Shown: positions 21,372-32,945 of the stretch, in pieces
How positions within the stretch are numbered: the first letter of the stretch is position 1
Layout of the letters: each line of letters begins with the position of its first letter
From: Cordilura impudica
Lineage: Eukaryota; Arthropoda; Insecta; Diptera; Scathophagidae
Reading direction: 5' to 3'
Assembly (NCBI GenBank): GCA_963682025.1
Contig: OY821521.1
Span: 169,444,665 to 169,508,664, forward strand
Length of the DNA stretch: 64,000 bases
The notes under the pieces: model-generated
What the model was told of the DNA's origin: nothing
Database searches by the model: none
Seen by the model: only the letters and a program-made list of their open reading frames with translations
Made by a program: the position numbers and the translations under genes

Positions 21372-21918
21372 TCAAATATTCTAAATTTTTAAATAAAATA
21401 ATTTGTATACTGTAAAGTAAAGTAAAGTGGTAGTTCTTGATCAATATTTGTAAAAGCTAACATTAATAACTCTTTTATTTTTTACTCAATTTTATTTATT
21501 GAATGCTGGTTTAACTTGAAACTAAATTTGCTTTAATTAACTACATACATAAAGGTATGTTTCTAAACAAACTAATTACAAAAAATGGCGCCAAATTTAA
21601 AAAACTTAAAAAAATAAAATTAAAATCAGATATAATTAAAAATATCACTACAAAAATTTTATAAAAATACCAAAGGGTGTACATATTTGGAAAGGCACAT
21701 TTTTCTTCTTTCTGAAACCATTTAAAAAATATCGGCTAAAAACGTGGTCATAAGTACTTGTACCTACCCAAAAACAGTTTATTCGGAATAACTCCGAAAT
21801 TTGAGGGTGTTTCCGAACATGTTAAAATTGATATACTCAATAAGGTCTATAACCTCCACTAGGTCGCTTTTCAAGTATAAAAAAAGTGTTCATTTGTAGC
21901 TGCGTGTAATTAATATTA
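21372..21918. other. Non-coding spacer
   Basis: No gene or repeat end recognised. Confidence 0.5.
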
Positions 21919-22264
21919 CTAGCAGATTCCAGCGCTGAAAGTCGACTGCAATTTCTAGGCAACTTTATTTTTCAACTTAGCCAATTCACAAACCAACACT
22001 TTTTTGGTTTATTATTACAGTAAATGACGACGACAAACTCATTAACAAATATATTAACAAATTAAATAAACACACACATAGCATATGTATAATATTATTT
22101 ATGTGTTAGTAGCAACTTTAACTGCAATTTACTCAAAAAAAAAGGAAAAAATTTTAAAATCAGTAAAACTGGTAACAGATAATATACGGTTGGTCAAAAT
22201 CGGGATAAAACGGTAGAACTGAACATTGATAACAAAAAATCTCTTAGCCTATTAATATTATAGA
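21919..22264 (-). mobile_element. Heli-D copy 1 (non-autonomous Helitron)
   Basis: Read on the minus strand it starts TCTATAATATTAATAGG and ends in a weak hairpin, GGAATCTGCTAG, with T following: the canonical TC..CTRR Helitron ends inserted next to T. Internal landmarks shared with other copies: TAATATACGGTTGGTCAAAA, CGGTAGAAC, AGCCAATTCACAAA. No coding. Confidence 0.8.
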
Positions 22265-22436
22265 AAACAACAATTTAAATTAAATTTGTAAAGATGTAAA
22301 TATGCATTGCATTTATTATTTATTAATGTTATGTATCTCATTGGACTTACATAACTTCTGCGATGTATCCTTAATTTAATAAATTGGCTTATTATCGTCG
22401 GATAGATTAAAAAAAAAATAATTTAAAAAAATAAAG

Positions 22437-24025
22437 AACGTTTTTATTAAAAACAAACCTTTGTCCAAAAAGTAACTTTTTTTAAAAAAGCAACTTTTCT
22501 TAATAAAGTAGCATATCTTAAAAAAAAAATTTACTTAAAAAAAATATCTTTTCTTAAAAAAGCACCTTTTCTTAAATTTGTAACTTTTGTTAAAATAGTT
22601 CCTTTTCTTAAAAAGCATATTTTCTTAAAAAACCACCATTTCATAAAATGCTACCTTTTCTTTAAAAAGTACCTCTCCTTCAAAAAGTACCTCTTTTTAA
22701 AAAATAGATTTTCTTAAAAAAGTACATTAAAAAGTACCTTTTGCTTAAAAAGTACCTTTTCTTTAAAAAGTAGATTTTCTTTAAAAAGTACCTTTTCTTT
22801 AAAAAGTACCTTTTCTTTAAAAAGTAAATTTTCTTTAAAAAGTACCTTTTCTTTAAAAAGTACCTTTTCTTTAAAAAGTATCTTTTCTTTAAAAAGTACC
22901 TTTCCTTTAAAAAGTACCTTTTCTTCAATAAGTACCTCTTCTTAAAAAAGTACCTTTTCTTAAAAAGAAAATTTTCCTTAAAAGTACCTTTTATTAAAGA
23001 GTACATATCCTTAAAAAGTAGCTTTTCTAAAAAAGTATATTTATTTTAAAAAACACTTTTTCTCAGAAAAATACATTTTCCTAAAAAAAAGTAATTTTCC
23101 CTAAACAAAAGTAAATTTTCTCAAAAAGTAAATTTTCCCAAAAAGTACCTATTCCTGATAAAGTACCTTTTCCCAAAAAAATACTTTTTCTTCAAAAAGT
23201 GAAAAAGTACTTGTTCTTAAAAAAGTGATTTTTTAAGTGCATTTTCTTAAAGGAGTACACTTTCCTCAAAAAATGTCTTTTCTTAAAAAATAAACTTTCT
23301 CAAAAAGTTTTTTCTTACATAAGAACCTTTCTTAAAGTAGTGTATTTTCTTAAAAAGTGCATTTTCTTTAAAAAGTATATTTCCATAAAAAGTACCTGTT
23401 TCTAAAGTACATTTTATAAAAAAAGTACTTTTTATAAAAAAAAGTACTTCTTCTTAAAAAAGTTAATTTTCTCAAAAATGTTCCTTTCTTAAAAGTGTCT
23501 TTTCTTAAAAAGGCATATTTTCTAAAAACAATTAATTTTCTTAAATAAGTGCCCTTTTGTTATCTTTACTTAAAAAAAGTACCTTTCGTAATAAAAGTTC
23601 ATATTGTTCAGTACCTTTTACGCAAAAGGCAAATTTTCTTTAAAAAGTAACTTTTCTTAAAAAGGACTTTTTCTTGAAAAAGAATATTCTGGTATAAAGT
23701 ACATTGAATAAGAGTACTTTCTTAAAAAAGTATATTTTCTTAGGAAGTACTATTTCTTAAATAATTATCTTATCTAAAAGGTACTTTTTCATTAAAAAAA
23801 TAGTACATATTCCTAATAAGGTACTTTTTTTAATAAAATAAATTTTCATAAAAAGCATTTTTCTTAAAAAAAAATTTTTTTTTTTAAATCTTTTGCAAGA
23901 AAGTACCTTTTAAAAAAAGTACCTTTCCTCAAAAAACTACTTTTATAATAAAAAAATACAGTTTCCTCAAAAAACTAATTTTTATTAGAAAAATACTCTT
24001 TATTTAAAAGTACCATTTCTTAGAT
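22437..24025 (+). repeat. 18-mer array, longest uninterrupted block
   Basis: About 1.6 kb. At 22735-22960 the unit CTTTAAAAAGTACCTTTT repeats almost exactly at 18 bp, a multiple of three, which creates a spurious minus-strand ORF of YFLKKR repeats (22680-23006). Outward the units drift to a quasi-periodic pattern. Each perfect unit holds one GTAC. Confidence 0.92.
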
Positions 24026-24031
24026 AAAAAA

Positions 24032-24647
24032 TCATGTGAGTCCGATCACAGGGGAGATGTGTAAACATCTGGTAATAAATAAGATGCAGAAAACAGCGAC
24101 AAAAAGGTTATTACATATCATAATTTTTTCACCAAACAATCATGACACAGCGATCTGTCTTAATGCTCACATGTTACGCGTAAGATCTTACGCTCACATA
24201 TTACGCTGTTTTTGTGATTGTATTGTGAATTAGAAATTTACCCCTCTGCACGTATAGATGTTTACACATCAAAAAAAATTTGAGATTCAAAGTTTATTGA
24301 TTTGTAAACATCTATGCGCGCAATACAATCACAAAAACAGCATAACATGTGAGCTTACATGTTACGCTGTGAGCCGTAAGACAAATCGGTGTGACTTATG
24401 ATTGCATTGGTGAAAAAATTATGATATAAAATTGTTTCAGCTAATTCAACAACCCTTTGCTATAAAACGACAAAAATTTCACAATATAAACATATATCAT
24501 ATACATAATTCAATAACCCCACAAGTATAACCAGAGTCCCTGCACTGGTTTGCTATAAGTGAAGTATAGATGACTCTTTCTGTTTGATTTTAAAAAAGTG
24601 ACATAAAAAAATCTTTAATTACTAGATGTTTACACATCTCCCCTGTG
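24032..24647. mobile_element. FB-E copy 1: inverted-repeat (foldback-like) element
   Basis: Left terminus TCATGTGAGTCCGATCACAG continuing to TAAACATCTGGTAAT at about 24077; right terminus is the inverse (ATTACTAGATGTTTACACATC..CCCCTGTG), truncated by about 15 bp relative to the copy ending at 48600. Inside, large arms are again inverted: the ACAGCGACAAAAAGG..GTTACGC arm faces the GCATAACATG..GTGAGC arm around 24240-24300. A perfect 16-bp palindrome (GCGTAAGATCTTACGC) lies at 24178-24193. No ORF with homology. Looks like a MITE/foldback; the family is not known to me. Confidence 0.8.
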
Positions 24648-24967
24648 GGGAAAATAATATAGAAATTAAAGGAAAATATATTTGAAAAAACTTTTTTCCA
24701 AATTTATTATCTAAAATCTCACATAGTCAGTCCAGAATTTTCCGAATCAGATATACAAAAGTAAAAAAAAAAATATCGTGTGATAAAAATTTTGGGATTT
24801 CAAAGTACGAGAAAAGCAAAACAAAAATGAACTAAAAAATATCAATTTAAAAAACTTTTTTTTTGTATATTATCAGAAAGACATTTTTAGAAAACAAAAT
24901 TTTTTTGGATAAAAATGTTATTCTAAGGAGAAATGAAATTGGTACAAAACAAAAGAAATTAATTAAA
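24648..24967. other. A/T-rich spacer
   Basis: No features recognised. Confidence 0.5.
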
Positions 24968-25748
24968 AACAAGTAAGAAAATTATAGTCGGTCTAGACCG
25001 ACTATACGATACCCTATACCATGCGTTTAGAAACCGTATCTCTTAGGCCCAACTAACTGGACAAAGAAAATAAGCAAAAACCAAATTTGAGTGGGATTTT
25101 TATTAATTTTTTTGGCTGCAGATATGAAAAAGTTCATATCGGATGCTATAGCTATATGGGATCTAGGTCCAAAAATGGACCGATCCTGATCATGTTTGGT
25201 AAAGTCTCTTGTATTTTGCAAAAATATATACAAACAAAATTTGAGAAGAATCAGTGCAATATTTTTGTTTTTTAATAGATTTAAGTGAAGATCGGGAAGC
25301 AGTTCTATATGGGGCCAAAGGGATCATTTTTGGACTACTCATTAATGGATGTAATGAACGCATACAAACCCAATTTGAGTAAGATCTATATGGCAATTTG
25401 GATCTTATGGCAATTTATGTCGATTTCATAGGGGTAATCTGTATGGGGGCTAGGTCTGAACATGGACCGATTCTCACCAATTTCAATAGCGTTCATCCCA
25501 TGGCCGATGAAAGCTTATGTACCAGATTTCATCAAAATATATTGATATTTGCGACCTGCAGTTTGATTACAAGGTTTACATGGACACACAGACGGACGGA
25601 CGGACGGACGGACATTGTTAAATCAACTCAGAAAGTGATTCTGATTCGATCGGTATAATTAAAGATGGGTCTAGGTCAAATATTTTTGGTTGTTACAAAC
25701 AGCAGCACAAAGTCATTATACCCAAACCACATAGTGGTATAGGGTATA
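24968..25748 (-). mobile_element. HINE-A copy 3, full length
   Basis: Both ends complete, including the 22-bp palindrome at the left and the ACCACATAGTGGT hairpin at the right; GGAC microsatellite at about 25592-25613. Very similar to copies 1 and 9, a young subgroup. Confidence 0.85.
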
Positions 25749-25859
25749 ATGAAATTATAAAATTAAGTTATGAAGTAAAAAACGTTCTAAAAAAATTTTT
25801 AAATAAATTACAGATGGCAAAAAAGCTTGTGTTGAGGAATTTAATTTTTAAACAGATTT

Positions 25860-25995
25860 GTCTGGCAGCCGCTGAAAACATTACACATCTGTAAAGAAAT
25901 ACCTATCAAATGGTATATTTTTTTATCAAAATGAGTTGGTAACTAAGACTACAGAAGATGTCATAAGAAATTGCCTTGGCTATTAGTATTATAGA
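25860..25995 (-). mobile_element. Heli-D-related fragment
   Basis: The right end reads CTATTAGTATTATAGA, the inverse of the Heli-D 5' end, preceded by GGTATATTTTTTTATCAAAA and GGTAACTAAGAC, which match the variant at 58944-59100. The 3' (CTAG) end is missing. Confidence 0.55.
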
Positions 25996-27234
25996 TTTTA
26001 AACAACTTATTATTTAAACCCGATAAATAGGGCAATAATTTGCTCACCATTCCACTGCAAAGGATTTATTTATTAATTTTTATAATTAATCTTACTTTTT
26101 CTTTGACAAACTTTTTTTCATAAATAAAAGTGATTGTTTTTGGTTTATATTAAACATAAGAATAATTTAAATTAAAAAAAAAAAATATTTAAAAAAAATG
26201 TATCTCCTCCTTCAAACATTTCTCTTGATAAAGTCAAACAAAACCATTAACCTGCACTTAAGTACTTTATTTTAATTGAAACACTCCAATATAAACAATT
26301 AATTTAATGCCTGCAGGCAAAGTTTCATTAAAAACGTTTTAAATAGTAAGGTTATTAAAGTACGTACACTCGCAAACATTAAAATGTTAACGAAAAATTT
26401 ATTAATTAATGAATTAAATCATGTTATTAAGTGGAAATGAAAATGAAATAAAAAAAAATTATTAACAAGCTTTTGACAATTGCGAACGCCTTCATTAAAG
26501 GCATTTTGTTGGGTTTTTCATTCATTCATAAATATGGTTGCTTAAGTTAAGGGAAAAAATGAATGAATGAATTCAATAAATATCGGAATTTATAATGTTA
26601 ATGATTTTGCTTAAATGACAGAAAAAATTAAAAAAAATAATAATTTTTAAAAAGTTTACCATAAGCTAAATCTTGTAGAAAAAACACATTTTCTTAAAAA
26701 CTCCCACTGTTAAAAATGTAATATTTTATAAAAAAGTACATTTTCTTAAAAACTCCCATTGTTAAAAATGTAATATTTTATACAAAAGTACATTTAAAAA
26801 GTATTTTTCCTTTTATTGATTTTGTTATTTTAGTTAGATTTAATGTGAAATATTTTTGGTTTAATTTCACAAAAGATTTCAATTACTGTCATCTTTCACA
26901 CTAATGTATGTCCAAGTATCTTAAGGTTATAATTGAAATTATATCCTTACCCCACCAATTAACTAATAAACTTTAACTTAATTTACACTTCAATATAAAT
27001 GTCAAATTCAATTTAGTCCAAATAATGCCTGTATTTAGTTGTTGAAATAACAAAAGCTTGTGTGGATAGTAAGGTGGCACTGCCAGTGCAAGAAATAGCT
27101 TCAATTTGTATAAAACTTAATCATAATAGTTTTGTATTTTAAAATTAATTTTTAGATTCAAATCTGTAACAATTTTTATTATATTCCGGGCAGTAGAAAA
27201 GGGCAAAAAGTAAAATCTTCAAATAAATTTTTTC
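25996..27234. other. Non-coding A/T-rich DNA with a 60-bp tandem duplication
   Basis: A unit starting ACATTTTCTTAAAAACTCCCA and containing GTTAAAAATGTAATATTTTAT occurs twice at about 26686-26800. Otherwise I see nothing. Confidence 0.55.
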
Positions 27235-28318
27235 AAAAAATTTTTAAAAAGAAACTAATTGTAGTAAGTACATTTTTAAGACAAAGTACTTTAAAAGAAA
27301 AGGTATTTTTTAAGTAAAGATACTTATTAAATAAAAGGTACTTATTTATCGAAAGGTAGTTCTTGAAGAAAGAGTTACAGTTTGCGGAAAAGGTATATTT
27401 TGAAGAACTTTTTTTTTTAAATTACTACTTAGAAAATTCAATTTTTGAGGAAGGTTTTTTTAAAGAAAATTGACTTTTTCAAATAGGATGCTTTTTGAAG
27501 AAAATCCATTTTTTTTTTAAAAATTTACGATTTTCATAAAGGTATTTTTATTTGAAAAAGTAATTTTAAAAAAAGCGTCTTTTTCAACTCAATAACACTA
27601 GGTACTTTAATTAGAAAAGGTACTGTTATTAGAAAACGTCCTTTTTTAAGAAATAGTACTTTCATTTGATAAGGTACTTTTCTACAAAGAGGTACTTTTC
27701 TCAAAAAGGTTTTTTTATTAGAAAATGTGGTTTTATAAGAAAATTTACATTTAATAGAAAAGGTGCTTTTATTAGGAAATGTCCTTTTTTAAGAAGAGAT
27801 ACTTCTTCTAAGTACTACACTCTTTAAGAAAATGTACTTTTTTAATTAAAGTTACTTTTTCAATAAAAATTGATTTTTAAGAAAAGGTACTTCTTTAATT
27901 CAAGTTACTAAAAAAGCTACTCTGTAAAGAAATGATACTTATTTACGAAAAGGGCCCTTATTTACAAAAGGTGTTTTTTTAATAAAATGTATTTTTTTTT
28001 AAGAATGTGTACTTTTATTAGAAAAGGTACTTTAGTAAAAAATTTTGTTTTTTAAGCAAATGTAATTTTTTAAGAAAAGATAATTTTTTTTTTTAAATAT
28101 ACTTTTACAAAACATTTACTTTTTTAAGAAAATATTCAGTTTAAAAAAGGTACTTTTTAGGAAAAGGTACTTAAGAAAAGGTACTTTTTTTAGAAAATGC
28201 CCCGTTTTGATAAAAGGCACGTTTTTACAAAAATTTTATTTTTTCAATAAGGGATACTTTTATCCGAATAGATGTTTTTTTAAGAAAAGTCTCTTCTTAA
28301 GAAAAGGTACTTTTATGG
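27235..28318 (-). repeat. 18-mer array, opposite orientation
   Basis: Units read AAGAAAAGGTACTTTTTT on the plus strand, the complement of the arrays left of 24 kb. Highly degenerate. Interrupted at 28319 by the Tigger element and resumed at 30418. Confidence 0.8.
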
Positions 28319-28574
28319 TACAGTAGAAGCTCACATATTAGAACCACTTGGTTTTTGGGGTGGTTCTAATTAACGAATCGTTCTAATTCTGGACGGTTTT
28401 TTATTCGTTTTTAAAACAGAAACAAGGTTGCAAAAACATAATAAATATAACTTTTATTGTTTCTTAATCTAATCTGTTATATATGACTGTTTTTTTGGTT
28501 CCTTAAGAGATAAAATAACGATTTCAATCCGAATGGCCCAAATATTGCTCATGAATTGTTTGCACTTTCGACAA

Positions 28575-30113
28575 CTACAGAATCAGAAATAGCAGGCCCG
28601 GTGTCAACGATTTCATTTGGTCCGCATCCTCGTCATCGCTGGAGAGTTCGATTTCATCGAGTTCTGCCTCGTTCAAGTCTTGATTCCATTTTTCGATTTC
28701 TTCTAGAGGCATTGAATTATTTGGATCAAGCTTATTTAACAGCGACTGCGTTTATTCTAGAAATTGATTGCTCTCCTGATTTAAGTGACTCCATTGAGCC
28801 AGTGGCAATTCATCGCCGCTGTCGAACTCATCAGAATGAACGTTTTCCAACACGCTTGTTTAAGAATAAAAAACAATATTGCATCGCGGATCGAATGGTG
28901 CTTTAAAAGAATATTCGAATCACCCATTCAGCTATTAAGCAGCTGGCGCCTGTAAATCAGCTTAGTCAGCTTTATCGGATTTTGGAAAAATTAAACTATG
29001 TTTCCGTTGTCACTTTGAGCTGTTCAATCGTTGCATGAGCAGAGTAGTTGTCAACCAGCAGTAGGGCCTTCGGCGGCAAAGAGTTTTCTAGAGAGAAGCG
29101 TTTGACCTAGAAGGCAAAAATGAAGTCATAACAACTTGAAAAGATATACATTCACTTGTTTACCTTACCTCTTTAATAAATATCTGATGAAACCACTGAT
29201 GAAAGATATGCGTCATCCAAGCTGTTCGAATTAAATCTTTGTGATCTAGTGTAAAGTTTGATCTCTAAATTCTCTCTACTCTTATTAATTTTGTCTTAAA
29301 CGATGTACATAGTTTACACAGTAAATCAGTCCTTTTTTTGCTGTCGCCTCGCTCAGTTAGTTAGCGCATCATTTTGTAACAAAATAAAGATACATACAAA
29401 ATAAATCAACATTAACGGCTAAGTAATTTAATGTTTTATTTGGATATATGGAACCGACCAAAAAAGTATAAACACAAGCATTCTTTGAATCGTAGTGAAG
29501 TGGATTATAAAATCCTTTGAAACATCTTGGCTTTCTTGCTTTGCCAATGACCATGGGCTTCAATTTGTGTGAGCCATCTGCACCTAAATATGTTTTGTCT
29601 CATAAATAACGGAAGAACAATCCACTTTCGTCGGTATTATATATTTGTGCTTCGGTCAGTCCCAACTTTGAACAGAGCAATTGACTCGATATTACTGATA
29701 AGTATTTCGCCACAAATTTTTAAATATCGAATGCCATGGCGACGTTTAAATTTTGCAAACCATCCATCGCTTGCATTAAACGCACTTTCATTTTTATCAG
29801 GATAAAGTTAGCTGAAAATTTGTTTTTCTTAGGCATTAATATTAGTCCAGTCAAAATGCAGTTTTCCTTTCGTTGAATTAAAAACCATTCATACAGTTGT
29901 TTTTCCATTTCCGGATATTCAGCAGCATGTAGACCATTCTTTCTTGCAACTTGATAAGTGCTAGCGACTGCACCCAAAATAAATTTTTTCTTGGATTTGA
30001 TGTAGCTGATTGCAGAGCTATTCGACTAGCTTGTTCACCTTTATGAAGCTCTCCCAAAATTTCAACTTTTTGTGCCAAAGAAGCAGTGTTTTTTTTTAAC
30101 GCTTATGTGACAT
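28575..30113 (-). pseudogene. Tigger-like (CENP-B/DDE) transposase, decayed
   Basis: Minus-strand order: an ATG at 30113 (then a frameshift in an A-run), a Psq-type HTH with LAQKVEILGELHKGEQASRI at about 30060, a CENP-B-type HTH with YPEMEKQLYEWFLIQRKENC at about 29915 and GLILMPKKNKFSANF, the DDE domain with QIYNTDESGLFFRYL (first catalytic D, about 29640), KPMVIGKARKPRCFKGF (29560), TAWMTHIFHQWFHQIFIKEV (about 29200), LLLVDNYSAHATIEQL (second D, about 29065), and an acidic tail (ELDEIELSSDDEDAD, about 28650). A stop after FFRYL, another after FVTK and several frame shifts inactivate it. A 62-nt GT..AG intron (29107-29168) restores the frame between EV and KRFSLEN. The plus-strand ORF at 28556-28906 is a shadow. 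Confidence 0.85.
29107..29168 (-). other. Predicted intron in the Tigger transposase
   Basis: Donor GAG|GTAAGG and acceptor TTGCCTTCTAG|GTC on the minus strand, 62 nt, a normal length for an insect intron. Unspliced, the frame ends after three codons; spliced, it continues into the LLLVDN catalytic box. Confidence 0.6.
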
Positions 30114-30417
30114 TTTAAAAAAAAAAACCTTTACTTTATGATTGCAAACATGTGTATGAGTCACGATGAGCTTTATTCAGGGAAAAACCATATATGAATT
30201 TATCTCTTCCTCTTATTTTCAAGGCTCATTCACAAAGAAGGTGCAAACGAAATTGAATTACTTAAATCTAGTTTTTGTTTGCATATGGAAAAATTCAATT
30301 CGTTCAATAATTAGAACTAAAAGTTCTAATTTTAGAATGTTCAATACTTTAAAATGTTCGGTTCTAATTTCTGGATGATTCAAATTTTTGAGAGTTCTAA
30401 TTTGTGAGCTTCTAGTG

Positions 30418-30810
30418 TAATAGGTACTTCCTTAAGAAAACTTAATTTTATTAGAAAAGGTTATTTTTAAGATAATTTGATCTTTTAAGGAAAGATCTTT
30501 TTTAAGAAAATTAACTTTTTCAGAAAAGGTATTTTTTTTAAGAAAGCGTACTTTTATTATAAAAAATACTCATTTTAAAAAACTACTTTTTTAAGAAAAG
30601 GTTCTTTGTTAATAACCATACCTACTTTTTTTAAAAAAATGTCCTTTTTTAAGAAAAGGCACTTTTATTAGAAAAGGCACTTTTTAAGAAATAATATTTT
30701 TTTAAGAAAACTTACTTTGTAAAGAATATGGATTTTTTTAAATAAAGAAACTTTTTTAAATAAAGGTTACTTTTTAACCAAAACCTACTATTTAAAAAGG
30801 TGGATGTTTA
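30418..30810 (-). repeat. 18-mer array, continuation after the Tigger element
   Basis: Same reverse orientation (AAGAAAAGGTTCTTTGTTAA-like units), degenerate. Confidence 0.75.
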
Positions 30811-31664
30811 ATAAGCAGTAAATTTCTAGCAAATTTGATAAGCGAAATTTTTCCCCAGTTCAGTTCAAAAATATTAATTTTTGGCGAATGTTTTTTTTTT
30901 CTTCGGGTGGAATCTACTTATGAGCAATATTTCGTATTTCTAAACTCATTTGCTACAAAATACAAGAGATATCGTTTTTCCTTATTTCGACAATATTTAC
31001 AATCTTACCATTCTTTGTGTCTTTACGAGGCTAGCGGAACATACTTAACAAGTTCCTGGCTCTAAATAAATATTAATCTTATAATATTTACACAGCGTTA
31101 CAATGCCGGTGAATCCGGGGGATAGAGATGAGTGTAACTGTGTATAAATTGTTTTGGAAAAGCTTCTGTTTTCAAGAATTTACCTTTTGAGTACTATTTT
31201 CATAATTATTTAAGGTTAGTTTTTGAAAAGTTGTTTTGTTTATAACAAGTATTTTCTTTTAAAAAATGTTCTTCAAAGAAAAAAATATACTTAATAAATA
31301 CCACCCTAATGATAGATATTTATATAATATTTATATAATATCGACTTAAGTATGTACCCATCCAAGCACACACGTTTTAACTAAGTAAATAGAGACCAAA
31401 TTTTGGTTCTTTGTGTAATTGTGTATCTTATGTTTATGAATTGCATTAAATTATGCTGATAAAAGACAATATAGCAGCAGTATGCAACACTCTATAGAAT
31501 TGTTTTGAGAACAATGTATTAAGGAGAATGAAAATTTATTAATAATACCTGGAGCGTAATGAGAAGATAATATTAATAATGGATGCATTTGCATTGAAAA
31601 ACATTGAAAGGACAATGCGAGTTTTTAACAGAAAAAAGAAATTCTAAAAATTACTCTTTGATTT
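30811..31664. other. Non-coding spacer
   Basis: No gene recognised; a short ATTTATATAAT duplication lies near 31319-31342. Confidence 0.5.
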
Positions 31665-32545
31665 ACCTTTTAAAAAAGTATTATTTTTAAGGAAAAGCAC
31701 TTCCTTAAAAAAATTTACTTTTTTAAGAAAATTACCTATTTGAAGAAAAGAAATTTTTTAAAGAAAATTTGCTTGTTTTAAGGTGCTTTTTCTAAAAACC
31801 GTGTTTTTTAAGAAGAGATTCTTCTACAAGAAACGCTACTTTTAAAGGAAAGGTACTTTTTAAGAGGAGGTACTTTTTTATGAAAATATACTTTTTTAAA
31901 AAGGTACTTGTTTAAGAAAATGTATTTCTTAAGAAACTTCACTTTTTAAGAAAAGGAACTTTTTACGAAAAGGTACTTATTTAAGAAAAGTTACGTTTTA
32001 AACACAACGTACTTTATAAGAAGAGATACTCCTGTAAGAAAGATACTTTTAAAGCAGAGGTATTTTTTTAAGAATAGGTACTTTTTAGGAAAATTTATTT
32101 TTTTTATAAATGGAACTTTTAACAAAAGGTACTTTTTCTTGAATGGTACTTTTTAAGAAAAGGTACTTTTTTAAGAAAAGGTACTTTTTTAAGAAAAGGT
32201 ACTTTTTTTAGCAAACGGTACTTTTTTAAGAAAACGTACTTTGTTAAGAAAAGGTACTTTTTTAAGAAAAGGTACTTTTTTAAGAAAAGGTACTTTTTTA
32301 TGAAAAGGTACTTTTTTAAGAAAAGGTACTTTTTTAAGAAAAGGTAATTTTTTAAGAAAAGGTACTTTTTTAAGAAAAGGTACTTTTTACCGAAATTTTA
32401 CTTTTTTAAGAAAAGGTAGTTTTTTAACCATATGTACTTTCTTAAGAAAAGATTCTGCTTTAAGAAGAGGTATCATTTAGGAAAAGGAAATTTTGTAAGA
32501 AAATTTATTTCTATAAAAAATTTCTCTTTTAAAAATGGCGGGTAA
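31665..32545 (-). repeat. 18-mer array, most homogeneous block
   Basis: At 32150-32390 the unit AAGAAAAGGTACTTTTTT is repeated about thirteen times with only isolated changes, the cleanest copy of the family in the window and so the most recently homogenised. The edges decay into degenerate units. Confidence 0.92.
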
Positions 32546-32589
32546 AATTTTGGAAATTTGCCACAGTGTTAATTATCTTTAAAAGAAAA

Positions 32590-32645
32590 ACTATGTGAGC
32601 CCGATCACAGGGGAAATGTATAAACACCTATTTACATATCAATTA
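32590..32645. mobile_element. FB-E copy 3, left terminus
   Basis: CTATGTGAGCCCGATCACAG then GGGAAATGTATAAACA: a diverged FB-E end. Its other arm may be the similar sequence at about 36410-36530, with the intervening 3.8 kb being insertions. Confidence 0.6.
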
Positions 32646-32699
32646 AAATCAAACAATAATCTAACCCATAAAAACAAAGTTTTTATTAAAACTCTTTCT

Positions 32700-32945
32700 T
32701 TCCTTATGCATATGAGTTTTGAAACTCTCCGTTACTGTACGTGACTGCGTATGACTATCTTAAAATTAATCTTTGGCCATAACAAGTCTATGGACAAAGT
32801 TTCAGATCGATCGAATTAGCGGAAGTGAGGTGTTAATCTCTCCGTGACTGTGTGCGTGACTATGCGTGACTATGCGCGACTATTTCAAAGTTAATCTTTT
32901 TTCACAGCAAGTCAATCGACCAGGATGAGGGGAAATGCGTTTTAA
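32700..32945 (+). repeat. Tandem repeat F (about 100-120 bp), left part
   Basis: Units contain GTGACTATGCGTGACTAT, AAATTAATCTTT, ACAAGTCTATGGACAAAG and CAGATCGATCG. Two units here and two more at 35905-36125 are separated by the LINE. Confidence 0.75.

Larger units (their letters stand above)
28321..30417 (-). mobile_element. pogo/Tigger-type DNA transposon, 2.1 kb, with TIRs and TA duplication
   Basis: Left TIR CAGTAGAAGCTCACATATTA and right TIR its inverse (TTTGTGAGCTTCTAGTG), with about 24 bp matching and two to three mismatches. TA lies on each side (28319-28320 and 30418-30419). CAGT-type ends with a TA target are the Tc1/mariner-pogo signature. A decayed transposase fills the middle (separate entry). 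It is inserted in the reverse-orientation 18-mer array. Confidence 0.9.

Noticed and set aside
22680..23006. 108-codon minus-strand ORF of repeated KKRYFL units
   Set aside because: It is the 18-bp satellite read in frame (18 is divisible by 3). The same applies to ORFs at 6712-6948, 17600-17925 and 38755-38955. No start context, no conservation beyond the repeat.
28556..28906. 116-codon plus-strand ORF
   Set aside because: Opposite strand of the acidic tail of the Tigger transposase.
29180..29215. Second hammerhead candidate (CTGATGAAACCACTGATGAAAG)
   Set aside because: Contains CTGATGA twice but no properly placed GAAA, stems or cleavage site; it is the transposase codons for HQWFHQ on the other strand.
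32150..32390. Regularly spaced repeats resembling a CRISPR array
   Set aside because: Direct 18-bp tandem units without spacers, in eukaryotic DNA with no cas genes.
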